From Purpureocillium takamizusanense (Eukaryota > Ascomycota > Sordariomycetes > Hypocreales > Ophiocordycipitaceae), in contig NC_063068.1 of the NCBI RefSeq assembly GCF_022605165.1, positions 62,001 to 126,000 on the forward strand: 64,000 nucleotides of DNA, given 5' to 3'. A program made the position numbers and the translations under genes. The stretch's first letter is position 1; each line of letters begins with the position of its first letter. Positions 42,192 through 54,300 of this stretch are shown here, one piece after another. The notes below the pieces were generated by a model. That model was given only the letters and a program-made list of their open reading frames with translations. It ran no database searches and was not told the DNA's origin.

Positions 42192-43316
42192 TTATGGATA
42201 GTCCGTGAACCCTGCCGACGGGCCGTCCCGACTCATCATATATCCGAATCGCTCTGGCTCCGCTAGCACCAGCGGAGGCACGTCCTCGTTCCCCTCGAGC
42301 TTGGTGAACGTATCCTGCCCCCTTTCCCACAAATCCCTCCCTTCCCTCACTGCGGTAGCGATCCTGTCCCTATCCCTATATTGCTCGGCATTCATCCATC
42401 CGTGGGAAAAGCTAGAAATTTTGTTGAGGAACTCCTCTATCGTGGCGAAGCAGCTGCTGCAATGCCACGCCGCGTTGTTTAGCACCCCCTTTTCTCGGTG
42501 ACGGAATAAGGGGAAGCCGCCATCACCGTTGCGTAGGTTGGTGGGCTTTAGTGTGCGGGGACCCTCGTAGAATGTGGCCTGGGGGTGTTGCCATTCTGGT
42601 CCGGTATGTAGAATCTGGAAAGAGTAATAGTAGAACCTAGAGGCCAGCGTCAGGCGGCGAGGATAGTTGCAGGAGCGGAGCACAAGGAGAGATTGCGGGC
42701 GAGGGATCTCATCGACGTCGGCTACAAGGATGACATCCCCCCGATTCGGAGCTTTTCGTCCCTGTAACTTGACCATAACCTGCTCATACGTCGCGTCTCG
42801 CTGTAAATCTTCATAGTCCCACGCGCGCCGTGGGTTGAATGCGGCTGGGAACGTGAGTTCGTGATAGATCATCTTGTCGTGATAGCGACGGAATCTGGCC
42901 CAGTTCTCTCGTAGTAGAAGAGGCTTCTCTCCGCCTTGGAAGGTCTTTGGAGATTCGACAATAATGAAGTAGTCGACATAGTCGTATAGCGTATCTAAAC
43001 GGATCTCAAGAAAGTCCAGCTCCGAGTTTATCATGACGAGGTCGTATACTTTGCGCCTAGAAAGGCTGCGCGGTATGAAGACGGTATATCCGTGCGCGAC
43101 GCAAAACTCACGCGCGGCCGCGGAACCATAGTACTCGACATGTATGTGGTCGCGGTCCGAGATCGCTTTTATAAGATCGAACGGCGGTCGCGGCGCTCCA
43201 GTGGTGATTTCGTGAGAGCCACCCCTATTATACGGTTCGGGCCGGGAGAAAAGCCACCAGATCAGCAGGAAAATCCCCATGCCGAGCATGATTCTGGCAC
43301 GCAGCTTAGCTGTCAT
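42192..43316 (-). CDS. Glycosyltransferase family 17 (beta-1,4-GlcNAc transferase-like)
   Basis: A single exon of 374 residues with type II membrane topology: a short cytosolic N terminus, then an anchor at about 8-23 (MLGMGIFLLIWWLFS), then a lumenal catalytic domain. GT17 features are YDLVMINSELDFLEIRLDTLYDYVDYFIIVES (about 91-122), then ENWARFRRYHDKMIYHEL, and VILVADVDEIPRP with the acidic metal-binding cluster. RFYYYSFQILHTGPEW and WHCSSCFATIEEFLNKISSFSH follow. The animal enzyme of this family (MGAT3) adds the bisecting GlcNAc to N-glycans. Fungi lack that pathway, so the acceptor here is unknown. It starts a run of three glycosyltransferase genes. Confidence 0.9.
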   Translation of the reverse strand: MTAKLRARIMLGMGIFLLIWWLFSRPEPYNRGGSHEITTGAPRPPFDLIKAISDRDHIHVEYYGSAAAREFCVAHGYTVFIPRSLSRRKVYDLVMINSELDFLEIRLDTLYDYVDYFIIVESPKTFQGGEKPLLLRENWARFRRYHDKMIYHELTFPAAFNPRRAWDYEDLQRDATYEQVMVKLQGRKAPNRGDVILVADVDEIPRPQSLLVLRSCNYPRRLTLASRFYYYSFQILHTGPEWQHPQATFYEGPRTLKPTNLRNGDGGFPLFRHREKGVLNNAAWHCSSCFATIEEFLNKISSFSHGWMNAEQYRDRDRIATAVREGRDLWERGQDTFTKLEGNEDVPPLVLAEPERFGYMMSRDGPSAGFTDYP

Positions 43317-44561
43317 TTCGACTTTTGAGAAGCAGATGCTTGAGAAATGTTTAGGGTTCTAAGCCGGAGTGCCGCGCGTCCCCTTGTTTACAGTCGAACC
43401 CGGCATCCACTGACAGGTTGGTACGCCGGACCAACATCCACCCACCTCCTGGCACAAGGCATCTGCATAATGCATAATGGACAGGGCTGAAGGGCCAACA
43501 GCAAACGTATACTGTACCGTACGAATCTATATCACGTGAGCTCGCTTCACTATACAGGGACCGGCTGCCCCGAAAGGGCGTGACGACTGGACCTGGAACA
43601 AGGGCTGAGGGAACCCACCGTGGCGAGAACAGCACGAACTGTGTAAACATTCACGTGGTACTGTGAGCCAAATGGGCGCTACAGATTGTGCAAAGTTTGT
43701 TCCCGGCTGTTGAGGCTGTGCTTTTGCAAGGGACCATCGAGCTCGCCTTAGACCAGGCTCGAACAGCGAAAGCAGGCAAACGTCGTCCCCTAGAAACGAT
43801 GGAAACTTGTTACAGATGGACTTGCAGCGGCTTCCACACCAGTGGCAGCTTCCATGATCAGAAGCGAAGCAGCTTCCATGGCCGATGGTGCAACGGCCGA
43901 GTATAACGAAAGGTCACGGAATTAGACTCGGTGGTTGGTTGTGGGAGGTCTTCATGGGCACTGAGGCCGATCACTGCTACAGCTGGGGTCTCTGTCAGTA
44001 ATGTTAAATAGGTCTTGGAGGGTTATGCAAAAGCCAATAGGTCGGAAGTTAACGTTTGTTGTAGATTCCCCGCCATCAGGAGTGAGGAGATGTGCGCTCT
44101 ACGACGTGAGCTACATGCACAGCATGATTGAATCGACACGGCAGCCACGGGTTCTGCTCTGGGGGTTTGTTGTCGAGACTCCGGTTGCACAGGAAGTGCC
44201 CACGGTTAAAATCACCACGTGCTATGTTTATTCTAGTGGCACAGCAGGATGTCGAATGGAGATGTCGGTGCTGTCAGTGCATGTTTGGTGGACAATGATC
44301 CACCCCTAGCGATTTCTTTGGCCTGAAGGTCACGTAATTAACGTAATGCCAGCTCGGCATCTCTCGGCTGCTCGGCGAGTATAAAAGAGCATATAAAGTT
44401 TTGTGCGTGCCTTAAATCTGCAGTACCACGGATGAATGCGCTGGAGGATGCGTTGTTGGCCACCAGGGGCCCCAGATGTTCTCATTACGTTCTCCAATAC
44501 TCCAAGTCCCTCCATGCAAACAAGGAATGCTTTCTAGTTCTCTATTCTATTCATTCGTTAA
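43317..44561. other. GT17 promoter and GT2 3' flank
   Basis: About 1.25 kb between two minus-strand glycosyltransferase genes. Several short frames were inspected on both strands and none looks coding. No repeat or RNA gene was recognised. Confidence 0.5.
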
Positions 44562-46519
44562 TCAGTAGGACGTTTTGTAAATAGTTAGTCGCCAGGCCGT
44601 ATAGGAAGCAGATGCCACGCTGCATATAAAAAAGAGAGATTTCCAGATCCCAACGATCATAAGCAGATGGTCGCTGGACCACCGAGCCAAACATCCTGCG
44701 ATGATGCCCATCCAGACAACGAAAAACCCAGTCTCGAACCACGCCTGCCTGACGCTGTCCTTCTTTGCCCTTTCCCCGCTCGCCCTCATGCTCGTGCCCC
44801 AGCCATCCGCCGTCAGCGTCAACATGCTCCATACATGCACGGCGGGGAGCGGGATGTGGTAGAAGGCCATTCCCGGTACCACCCACTTGAGGGACCTCGG
44901 CTCCAGGCGGTGCGGGTTCCGCAGGACGTTGTACGCGAATGCGGTCACGCAGCGCAGCAGCAGGTCGGCCGCGGAGACGGCGATGAGCTGCCGGGAAGTG
45001 AAGAAGTAGTACACCACGGCGAGCAGCGCAATGGCGGGGCCGAATTCGCGTTTGGACATGGAGTAGAAGAGCAGCGGGTGGTTCATGGGGTAGACGCGCG
45101 GCTGCAGGAGAGACTCGATGTGCGTCGCTCGGGCCCAGCGGACCTGCTGACGGAGCCAGCGCGCGAGCGTCGTCGGCGTGTCTGTCGATGTGAGGACGTC
45201 CGAGGCGAACACGATGCCCCAGCCGCGCTGCAGCAGGTTGGTCGTGAGATGGCGGTCCTCGTTGATGATCTGACAGCAGCCCAGGGGTCAGCTTGCGGTT
45301 CCATTCGCGCTTAGTGAACAGACACTTCTCAAGATGGAAGCTTACCATGCGCTTCCCAAAGATGGTCTGCAGATACCAGGGGACTAGGATGGGCGGCAGC
45401 GCAGCCAGACGGAAGAGGGTGCTCGGTCCGCTCTGACAGTCGCTTGTCGCCGTTGCTGCCGGTAGCGACCGAGTCAGGTACAGCTCTCCCCAATATACCG
45501 TCTCGGCGAGCTTCGTCACCGCCGTCTCCTGGCCGTTATGCACGACCAGCGCCGAGCTCGCGCCCCCGATGGCCGGGTCCGCGGCGACGGTGTCGACTGT
45601 CCTGCTCAGCGAGTCCTGGGCAACGATGGTGTCCGAGTCGGAGCTCCAGAGGAACTCGATGCCCAGTTCCGCAGCAATGACCAGGGAGAAGATGTACGTG
45701 GAAAACATGATGCCCTTTTTGTGCAGGTGCCGCTGGCGGATGCATAGCTGGGTGATGGCGTTGGGGCCGCTCAGCGAGATGTCGGCTTGCAGGATGAGAG
45801 CGCGGACGAGCTTGACGCAATGCTCCATGGCGATCCGGTCCACCTCCTCGTGGTCAACCTTCTGGCCCCGTCGCTGTCGGGTGGCGATTTGCTCTTCGCG
45901 AACACGATGGGCGACCTCGCCCAGAGGCTCCGGAACGTGGAGGGTGGCCGATCCCTGGGGGTAAACCTGCATCGTGTTAGAGCTCGCTCCCCTGGGCACT
46001 TCCAGAAAGAGAACGGCTTACCAGATTGAAGACGTCGACCATGTCTTGGTCCTGGGCTTCGTCGCCGTCAATACCAACCATAAGAAACACGCAACCGCTC
46101 GCCGTCTTGTAGCTCTCCAGCGCTCTGGTGAAGAGCGCCGGGTCCTCGCGCCATCCCACCACGGCGGCCATGCAGTCCAACTGCGGGCTGCAAGGCGATA
46201 GCAGCTCAAGCTGCAGCGCAGCCTTTTCCGGATCCATGGCTTGGTTCGTTGCCGGTGACTGGAAGTCCTCATAGTAGGCCATGCGCCTCCCTTCGTTGAC
46301 ATATCGGGTCAGCTCCGTGAGGGCGATTGTGAGGATGAGATCGAGTGTCACTGGCCAGCGGCAGTGAACAGTTGCCATCCAATATATTGGAAGGCAGGCA
46401 ATGCAGCCGGCAACGTTGAGCACCTTGCGCAGCATCGAGACCGAAGGCGGCGAGACGGCCGGCTCCGCGAGAGCAGAGCCAGATCCCGCTTGCTGCCAAT
46501 AGCTCTCCGCGATAGCCAT
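44562..46519 (-). CDS. Processive family 2 glycosyltransferase (hyaluronan/chitin-synthase-like)
   Basis: A membrane-embedded GT2 that likely extends a polysaccharide and extrudes it across the plasma membrane. Exons are 46022-46519, 45346-45966 and 44562-45269, all joined in phase 0 (introns 55 and 76 nt, GTAAGC donors), giving 608 residues. Hydrophobic spans lie at about 30-50 and in the last 170 residues. The processive GT2 signature set is complete: DSD (276-278) for metal and UDP, NED (376-378) for the catalytic base, and QQVRW (414-418) for acceptor binding. It is shorter than class chitin synthases and lacks their myosin or N-terminal domains, so it belongs with the small HAS-like or type-2 GTs of filamentous fungi. 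The product polymer is unknown. It is divergent from the GT31 gene. Confidence 0.88.
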
Positions 46520-47486
46520 GTCGTGTTGGTAAAAGACTCACGCCTCGAGCGGCATGTCTGCGAAGATAATAAACGAGTGACGGCAGACACCGGCCGCTGC
46601 AAGAACGCTCTGCTCACGCGCCCATCAGGCGAACAGAAAGCCTTCGTGGGAGCACATGGCGATAAGAATGAGTCGTAGTCGCAACGCGGGAAACATGGGC
46701 AAGCATGCCAAGAGCCCTCGGCTTTCATGGAACTTTCTCACTTGGGAAACCGCCGATCTTTCCCATTGCCGTCCTCGCCAAAGAGAACTGCCAGGGTTGC
46801 GGCTGACGGGGTCCGCAGAGACCAGAACCCGTCGGTGGACCATTGAAGCCTGTGGAAATGACACAATACGAGCAGAGCCGCATAGGGGCCCCCTGTCTGA
46901 ACAAGTCGATGAAGACTTTTGGGTCACTTTGCCTTGCGCTCGGGCCCTGACTCGGGACTGTTCCGTGGCGAGTGCAACGCAAGGGTGCACCTACTAGCTC
47001 CGCTCTCGTCTGGTCTGATCTCGGGAGGACGGCTTGGGCGTGATGCCTATCGGGATCGGAATCTTCACTGTCAGCTCGTGACGTCTGAGACACGGCACGT
47101 ATAGATTCTTTTTTAGGCAAAAGCTCCACGGCACAAAGCCCATCCTGCTCGGCTCGACCGGTCAGTACATGCACCTTGATGCACGTAGTCGTAGTCATAG
47201 TTAGTGCAACCGCATTTTTGCAAGGTGACGCTAGAATTCTCAGGTCACCCGCTCTTATTAGGGGCGCCCACACGAGGCACTACGTTGGCGCTGACCCGAA
47301 GATCGACATCGGCTGAAATCTACAGGGACCGAGGGTGAAAAAAAAAGAGAGCCCATCTAGAAGGCAGCCTTAAGCCGGCGCAAGCTCCACAAAAGAGAAT
47401 GGCTCTCTCCTTCTCCCAAGGCCTTTCTTTGTCTCTGCGATACGGTGGAATCGTTGTCTTGACCGCAGCATTGACCTTGGGCGGAC
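46520..47486. promoter_or_regulatory. Divergent promoter region GT2/GT31
   Basis: 967 bp separate the two start codons, so both promoters are here. No TATA box close to either start was recognised. An A-run lies at 47338-47346. Confidence 0.5.
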
Positions 47487-49017
47487 ATGGCCGTCACCTA
47501 CAGGAATAACCGGCTGGTCCCGGCGGTGATCATCGCGATCTGTATCATCTTGGTTTTCACCTTGGTCGATCCGGCCGTAGAGAACTTTGGGCTTCCCGTT
47601 CCCAACACGACTAATCGCGATGCGACACCCGTACGCGTTCACCCCACGACTGATGAGCCAGTTGACAGTAATAAGCCAAGCGGCAAAGCGCCAGCCGCCG
47701 AGCCGACTCAGCAAGTTTCCCCAAACACAGCGCCCTCAAAAGCCCCCGCGACGTCAGACAGGCTTGGGGATGATGAGATCCTGCTCATCATGAAGACCGG
47801 CGGCACGTCCATGTGGAAGCGCCTCCTCGTCCACCTCACCACAACACTTTCTAGCAGCCGCATCTCCCCGTCCAACATTGTTATATATTCGGACAATGCT
47901 GAGACCATCGGCTCCTTCACCGTCGTCGATGCCCTCGCCAACATGACCGACGAGGCCAAGCGATCGGCCGACTTCGACGTATACCGGCAGCAGCCCGAAT
48001 ACGTCGCCCACAATTACTACAGCGAGGCCGCTGGTGTCGACGGCGATGAATGGGGCCCCGTCGGCGGTTGGATCGTCGACAAGTACAAGTTCATCCCGCT
48101 CATGGAGCATGCCGGGCGGAATTGGCCGCACGTCAAGTGGTACATTTATATGGAAGACGACGCGTACCTGTTCCTCCCCAACATCCGGAAGTTTTTGGCG
48201 GCCTTCGACTGGCGGAAGAAGCACTACCTGGGCAGCTATGCCGCCAAGTCGGACGCCGTGTTTGCACACGGTGGCGCGGGCTTTGTGCTCTCAAGGGGCG
48301 CCTGGGAGGCCTCGTTTGGCAAGAACCCGGGCATGGTGGAAAAGTATCACCAGTACGTCGCGGACCACTGCTGTGGCGACCAAGTGCTCGGCCTGGCGTT
48401 GAAAGAGCATGGGATCCGCTTCGGGGAGAACGGGGGCGATGAGAAGTTCACGTGGGGCTTCAATCCCTTAGTCCACTGGACCTTTGCCTTCAGCAAGAGT
48501 AACTGGTGCCATCCCTTGCTGTCCTGGCACAAAGTCCACAACCGAGACGTTGCTCGCTACTACGACCTGGAGAAGAGGTGGGACTTCAACGTACGTCCGC
48601 CACCCCTCTTCTTGTACATCTCTTGCTGACAAGAACGTCTAGACCCCGCTGTTATATCGCGACTTCTTCAGGAGCATGATCTTGCCCCGAATCCAGAAGA
48701 ACGCGGAGTGGTGGGACAATATGGCTAGCCTCTACGAGATATCTTCTGCCAACAAGGAGTGGGCAGCTGTTCCCAAGGACGGCAGCAAGTACGATGCCGC
48801 CTTGTGGAAGAAGGCGTGGCAGTCCGTCAAGGCCTGTGAGGCTGCCTGCAAAGGCTGGACTAACTGCGCTATGTGGTCGTTCGTCGAAGACCTGTGCAAG
48901 CTAGACGACAAGATTACCATGGGACAGGGCTATGCACCGTCCATGTCCCAGCGGAAGACGTCACTAAAGCACACCAGCGGGTGGATGCCCGACCGGCTAG
49001 AGGGCTGGACATGTTGA
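47487..49017 (+). CDS. Glycosyltransferase family 31 (fringe-like) with C-terminal PAN-like segment
   Basis: A type II Golgi-type glycosyltransferase. Exons are 47487-48590 and 48643-49017 (52-nt intron, GTACGT donor, TGCTGAC branch, CTAG acceptor), 492 residues. The anchor lies at about 11-27, followed by a Pro/Thr/Ser-rich stem to about 95. The catalytic domain contains ILLIMKTGGTSMWKRL, the KYKFIPL block, and the acidic metal site MEDDAY (Glu223-Asp224-Asp225). HGGAGFVLSRGAW and CCGDQVLGLAL are further fringe-like GT31 landmarks. The tail (about 430-475) has CEAAC-x-GWTNCAMW-x-LCKL spacing of Cys, like a PAN/Apple domain, seen in other fungal GT31 proteins and possibly used to bind glycan or protein. 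Donor and acceptor are unknown. Confidence 0.88.
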
Positions 49018-49216
49018 GGCGCTGTGTTCTGGTTCAGATTGCATTCACGTGGCGCGATAGACTTTTCATGTACAGCGATGGTGTAAATAGGCGTTTGGGG
49101 GCATGAAGCGCGCTGCCATTGGCGGCGTCTATATATATGATGCGTATGGCCGTACACGTTGATAGTTATGCTTGCAATAGCCTATTATTTGCGTTGAAAC
49201 ATGAACTCTCCTCTGC

Positions 49217-49759
49217 TCATTCATTTCCCTCCTGTCCAAACTCGGCCAAATCTCGCTCATAATCCTCAAGCGATCCGAAACCTAGCTGATTTGTACGAGC
49301 GAAATAAGGTTTGTAGTCGAATGATTCCTCGTCCTCAAAGTTTTCATGCCGGATATCCCAGATGCAGTCTATCATGTGCTTCAACCATCGAGGGGGAGGG
49401 GGCCACCGTCGAAAGTACTCAATACGTCGTGCTTCAACCCAAACTTCCTTCTCAAGGTCCCACCATTTGTAAAACAATTCTATATAAGACTCGCCGTCAC
49501 CCATACGCCACACAATGTCGTATGGATGAGTATCCGGGTACTCGAACCAAGGGGGAGGAACAGCTCCGTGTTGGGCAATTAGCTCATCAACACGCTGATC
49601 CTGCCACGATAGCCTTGCCATCCTGGATGGTAATTGTGGCCAGAGGCTCCTATCAGCGATCCAGTTCAGGGTGTCTAAAGTTCCATAGCTGTGAGATACT
49701 GGCGACATCAATCGGTTGAGGTATCTCGCAAGACCATCACTTTGGCTTACCCGTAGCAT
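49217..49759 (-). CDS. Hypothetical protein, 180 aa
   Basis: A single-exon model from the ATG at 49759 gives 180 residues, rich in Trp, Tyr, Asp and Glu (WIADRSLWPQLPSR; IELFYKWWDLEKEVWVEARR; WLKHMIDCIWDIRHENFEDE), with no signal peptide. An alternative is an intron at 49699-49750 (GTAAGC ... CCAG), which would join this frame to an upstream exon ending at 49751 (reading AYLFNGVDIKPSFQAT, then LQSAFLAYAT). That exon has no ATG of its own, so the 5' end would lie further up. The family was not recognised. It converges on the GT31 gene and lies next to the SIMPL gene. Confidence 0.5.
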   Translation of the reverse strand: MLRVSQSDGLARYLNRLMSPVSHSYGTLDTLNWIADRSLWPQLPSRMARLSWQDQRVDELIAQHGAVPPPWFEYPDTHPYDIVWRMGDGESYIELFYKWWDLEKEVWVEARRIEYFRRWPPPPRWLKHMIDCIWDIRHENFEDEESFDYKPYFARTNQLGFGSLEDYERDLAEFGQEGNE

Positions 49760-50174
49760 AAGCAAGAAAAGCTGATTGCAAAATATGGCGCCCAGGCCCA
49801 AGGGGGACTCGAGGTTTAATGACGGAGAGATACGATAGAGTAGGGGAAGTCAGAGTGATTGCGCTGACAGTGGGGATGGTAGCCTGAAAGGAGGGCTTGA
49901 TATCGACACCGTTGAACAAATATGCGACTAGAGATGCCTGTTGTGCAATTGAACCAACGGATTAAAGTATGTCGAATTCGGATATAATGATAGAAGTTGG
50001 GGCTTTGCAGCTCGGTTGGCCCCTGACGGCCGAGACTGGGCTATGGCCATCTCAGCCGCAATCCACCCCAACGATTACCGATAAATATGAACGACGAGTC
50101 TGCCTTGTGTTGTACGGGCATGAACAACGCTCTCACACCAAATACAACCAGCAAAACTTCGCAGTCAAGCGACA
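49760..50174. other. Divergent gap before the SIMPL gene
   Basis: About 415 bp. Part of it may be an upstream exon of the hypothetical gene on the minus strand (see that entry). The rest is the promoter of the SIMPL gene. Confidence 0.45.
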
Positions 50175-50954
50175 ATGGCCTCCGTCGAAGTCGTCGTGTC
50201 TGGTCACAGCAAGGTTGACAGACAGCCGGAGCTCGCCACTTTGACTGTTGTACTACGATCCACGGACGACGACCATGTTGCAGCCTCAGCTGCGGTGCGC
50301 ACAGCGGTTCAAGATATCCATGGACTCATCCGTCCCCTGGCGACGCCACAGACCACAGGTTCCAACCCTTCATCGACTGTGACTGAGGCAGCTGTTCAAA
50401 GTTGGTCCTCGGGATCCTTGTCCACACGTTCTTATAGACAGAACGAAAACCTTCCCGGCTTTGGGCACGGAGGGCTGTTTTCTGCGCCGCCACCGCAGCC
50501 TCCGCGCGAAATATCAACGCGCAAAGTCGTATACGAAGCCAGCGTGACTATCTGCGCCACATTCCGAGACTTTGTCAAGCTCAGCGACTTTACATCCAGC
50601 ATCGCGAAGATGCCACTTGTCACTGTGCACGACGTGCGTTGGACGCTGAGAGACGAGACTTTGCAGGAATTGCGTGCACTTGTCACTGAAAAGGCTTACG
50701 AGGACGCACTTCACAAGGCTAGGTGGTATGCACGCGCTATGGGTAAGGAGTCTGTGCGGCCCGTTCATATCCGTGAGCTCCAAGTCGGCCCTGTTCCTAA
50801 TGCAGGATTGTTCGGGGCCGCTGCGGCTGCGGGGAATCGAGTCGGAGGGTTTGGCGGCGGCGACGGCGAGGAAAGCATCCTTCAGTACGTCCCGAAGGAT
50901 GTAACTGTAGAGGCATCTTGCGATGCGCAGTTCGAGGTGGCGGGCAGAAACTAG
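50175..50954 (+). CDS. SIMPL (DUF541) domain protein
   Basis: A single exon of 259 residues. The SIMPL/DUF541 fold is suggested by the opening strand VEVVVSGHSKVDRQPELATLTVVLR. Later come YEASVTICATFRDFVKLSDFTSSIAKMP and VHDVRWTLRDETLQELRALVTEKAYEDALHKARWYARAMG, the typical A-x(5)KA-x-xYA end of the domain. A Gly/Ala-rich loop precedes a last strand (VTVEASCDAQFEV). The central Pro/Ser insert (about 60-115) is longer than in bacterial members. The function is unknown. There is no signal peptide, unlike many bacterial homologues. It converges on FKS1 with 346 bp between stops. Confidence 0.82.
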   Translation: MASVEVVVSGHSKVDRQPELATLTVVLRSTDDDHVAASAAVRTAVQDIHGLIRPLATPQTTGSNPSSTVTEAAVQSWSSGSLSTRSYRQNENLPGFGHGGLFSAPPPQPPREISTRKVVYEASVTICATFRDFVKLSDFTSSIAKMPLVTVHDVRWTLRDETLQELRALVTEKAYEDALHKARWYARAMGKESVRPVHIRELQVGPVPNAGLFGAAAAAGNRVGGFGGGDGEESILQYVPKDVTVEASCDAQFEVAGRN

Positions 50955-51300
50955 TGATACGGTACACACGCACAACCTGGATTCACTCCCACAGCATGTT
51001 CTCGACTAGCACGAGGGGTAGTCATAGGCACAGCTACTGAGACAGGGACGTTCCTTTGGTATCATTGCTTCGTCTATATGATTTTAGACATTTCGTACAT
51101 TTCGTTTGCTGTGACCGAAATTAACAATGTCTGAGTGTCTTGCAACTTTCGTGGCTGAGCTGTCAAGGTTTTCCGACACTACCTACCTAGAAACGAAACC
51201 GACTGAAAATGGAAAATATGGTACATTTGGAGCAGTAGTGAACCCCTCTTCATTGTCTGTTACAAGTGCCAGGCAAAACGCCTCCGCGCTCAGTGTTCTT
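50955..51300. other. Convergent 3' flanks SIMPL/FKS1
   Basis: 346 bp between two stop codons. Nothing beyond 3' UTR sequence was seen. Confidence 0.5.
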
Positions 51301-54300
51301 CTAGACAGCTGTAGTCCTCGCTGCTACTGTAGATGCAGTGGATGGCGTATACGCGCCAGTGTATCCATCTCGCCCTGTTCCTGTCTGTGTGGTGCCATTC
51401 GTGTTGTCGTTCTGGAGGTTAGGTTGAAACAAGTAAAGCTTGCCCCCAAAAGACACTGACGTCTTAAGACCAGAAAAGGTGTCTGCGGGTAACTTTTTAC
51501 CTGCAACCACCGGTCCCACGAGCAAGCCAACGAAGAGAGCCAGCAACGCAAAGTAAAGGCAGGCAAACCGAATTACGCGCCGTCTCCTGAGCTTTGACTG
51601 TTTCTGCGAGTAAATAGGTGGTCGAATTTGCCGGCTAGAAACAATTAGTCAATGGAACAAACTTCCGGAGACTCGGGTCAAAGCGAACTTACCTTGGCCG
51701 TAGCCAAAATAGCATTATGGAATGAAGTTTGTCGATCTGTGGCACCAAGACGACAGGCATCATTAGGAAAAGAAGCCAGTGGCCAAGTATGAAGTCGGCC
51801 GCGAACATGCTCAGCTCCGTAATTTTGCAAAGCAATTCTCGTGCTGGCTGAGACATTGAGTGCCAGCCCATCGAGTACCACTTGCCGTTCCAGAAAGCAA
51901 TATTTGACTCATCCGTCTTCATCTCTCTTGTCAGGGCCAGGCTCACAATGAGCTTAAATATAAACCTCTGAATGGCAATTGCTGCAACCAGTCCAGCAAG
52001 CGTCCGTGCGAAGTTGAAGCCTTCAAGAAGGAATAGAGCTTCGAAGAAGATGATTGCAAAGAGAACAGCCGCGCCGTGCGCAATAGCTGCTAGAACAGAG
52101 CCGACCTTTTTGCAGCACATACTCAGAACAGGCCCCATACAGCATGCCATGCCAAACATCGCGAATAGGACCCCAGCGTTGATGCCAATAGGTGCCAAAG
52201 ACACAACCAAAACGCGAATGAGTGCGTCCGTGGCGTGAATATCCTTGACTCCTGGATTGTTGCTCTTTTCCACGCCGGTCTGTGCATTGATATAGAGATA
52301 TGGTATAAGCGTCCAGGCGACTTGGAACAGTGGCGTGACGATTTCACTAAAGACAATGTTCGCCATGGCAGCCCTGGGGACATCTGTAAAGGTCTTGGAT
52401 GAAGCCTGGCCAAGTAACTTCCGTTTGTACCCCGTTGTCTTTGTCCTGGATAAGCGGCAAAAGGCAATCCATGACGATCCGTGGCTCCTTGAGTTTCCGC
52501 GAGAAAGCCAGCGGAGAAATTCCCGATAGTCTATAAAGAAGTCGTTCCAGGAGAATTGATGTGGGTTGAAGAGAAAGGGGGAAACTGTGAGACCCATCAA
52601 TGTAATCCAGAAGTACACCAAGGCTGCTTGCCAAACGGTGACGGTGGCGAATAAGAGCATTAATAGTAGTCTCGCGCCAAAATAAATGGACTGTCCCGCA
52701 AATCGTGAATATAGGACTCCGAACGGAATGCGAGCCGTAGCGAAGCCACGTCCTGTACCAATATAGCGTGCTCCGCCGAAGGTCAAGTTTTGCTGAACTG
52801 AATCTGAGTAGATCTGACAGACAAATACTTCGAAAAAGGTGGATAGGGAAAAGAGCTGTTTGAGAAAGCGGAGCGCGCCGCGCCAGACCCCTCGCTCAGA
52901 CATTTCTTGAACGACCAAGGGAATGAACGAGATGAAAAATACGACGAATATCGAAATAACGCAGCGTTGAACCCAGTCCATAAGAGCATCATTATTGACA
53001 CAGCCTGTTGGCGTTAAAGGGTCCGTAATAGGCTTGTTCCGATTGTAATCGCAAGAGATCGTCTCGTGTCTCAACGCACCAAAGTTCATCAAAGTAAGCA
53101 TAAAGAGCTGGATAGACGCCATTATAAAGAGGTTGTTAATGTGGAATCCGGCATGGGCGTAGTAAAAGGAGAGAAACCGATCCAGGGGAAGTTGCGTGCC
53201 GAGATAGTAATACTCCCTCGAGAGCATCTGTTCTCCCATACCAGTCCCGATTTTCGTTGTGAAATTGAGGATAGAGCCGAATCCCAAGTCGCGTCCCTTA
53301 CCGCATTGGTAGTATTCACAATGCTTGATCCGTCCCCCGCGTAGAATTGCGTTCATTCCGGCGAAGATGTCTTCATTGAGGTGGAGGCCTTTTTGAGCCT
53401 TCGAAACTCCGCCTCGTGTTGTCATGAAAATGCCATGGAGAAAGTCGGGATGCCCGTAATGAAGCTTCCCGCCGATCTCTGCTAGCGTGCGCGCAAAAAG
53501 TGTTCCAAATGTCTGTTCCTTTCCAGCAGCAACGTCCCCAAGAATGCCAATGTTCTCGGAAAAGATGTATTCGCGGGCTCCAAGAATCGCTACTGGCGAT
53601 TTAGCGCCCTTCTTGGCTTTGGCTCCGGGGCTATACGGCAAGGTATTGTCTGGACGCATCTCCTCAAACTCAGCAAGGACGCTGCGAATTTTCAGGCATT
53701 CCTCTAGGTAGTTGTCCTGATTCGCATCAATGAGCTGGATATACTCTCCGCGGTAGAAAATTAAGGCGTGATTCTGGTTGTCTGACTTTCCGTCGCCCAA
53801 GATGGGATTTCCCGAGAGCTGAACGCGGAATTTCGGCTTGCGCCTGCCATTCTCGAGAAGCTCGCAGTAGCCGTCAACCAAAGAGGAATAAATCCGGGGC
53901 TCATCGCCCTCTGACTCAGGCGGTTCTTCGTCGAGAAAAGCTATTTGCATGTCTGGATACGCGCGAAGCAGGAACTCCGCGTTTTCCATCTCTTCCTTGG
54001 TGAATTTCGAATACCGTTGCATGGAAACTAGAATTCTGAACTTCCGGCGAGCCATTCGTTCGAGCTCCCTTTCAAGCCGATCAGAGCGGTTACCAAAGGC
54101 TTGAACAACCTCTGGGTTCTCGACGCGATATAGGAGCTTAATGGCCCGACTATAGTTCATGAATCCGGAGACGGTGCGGTATAAGGTTTGGGAACGGAGT
54201 GACGCCCAGATGCGAGTTCGGAGTGCATATTCGGGGGCTGAACTCTTAAATCCAATGCAATAAAATGGTAGGTCATCGATTTTTGACTTAGCATCGCTTT

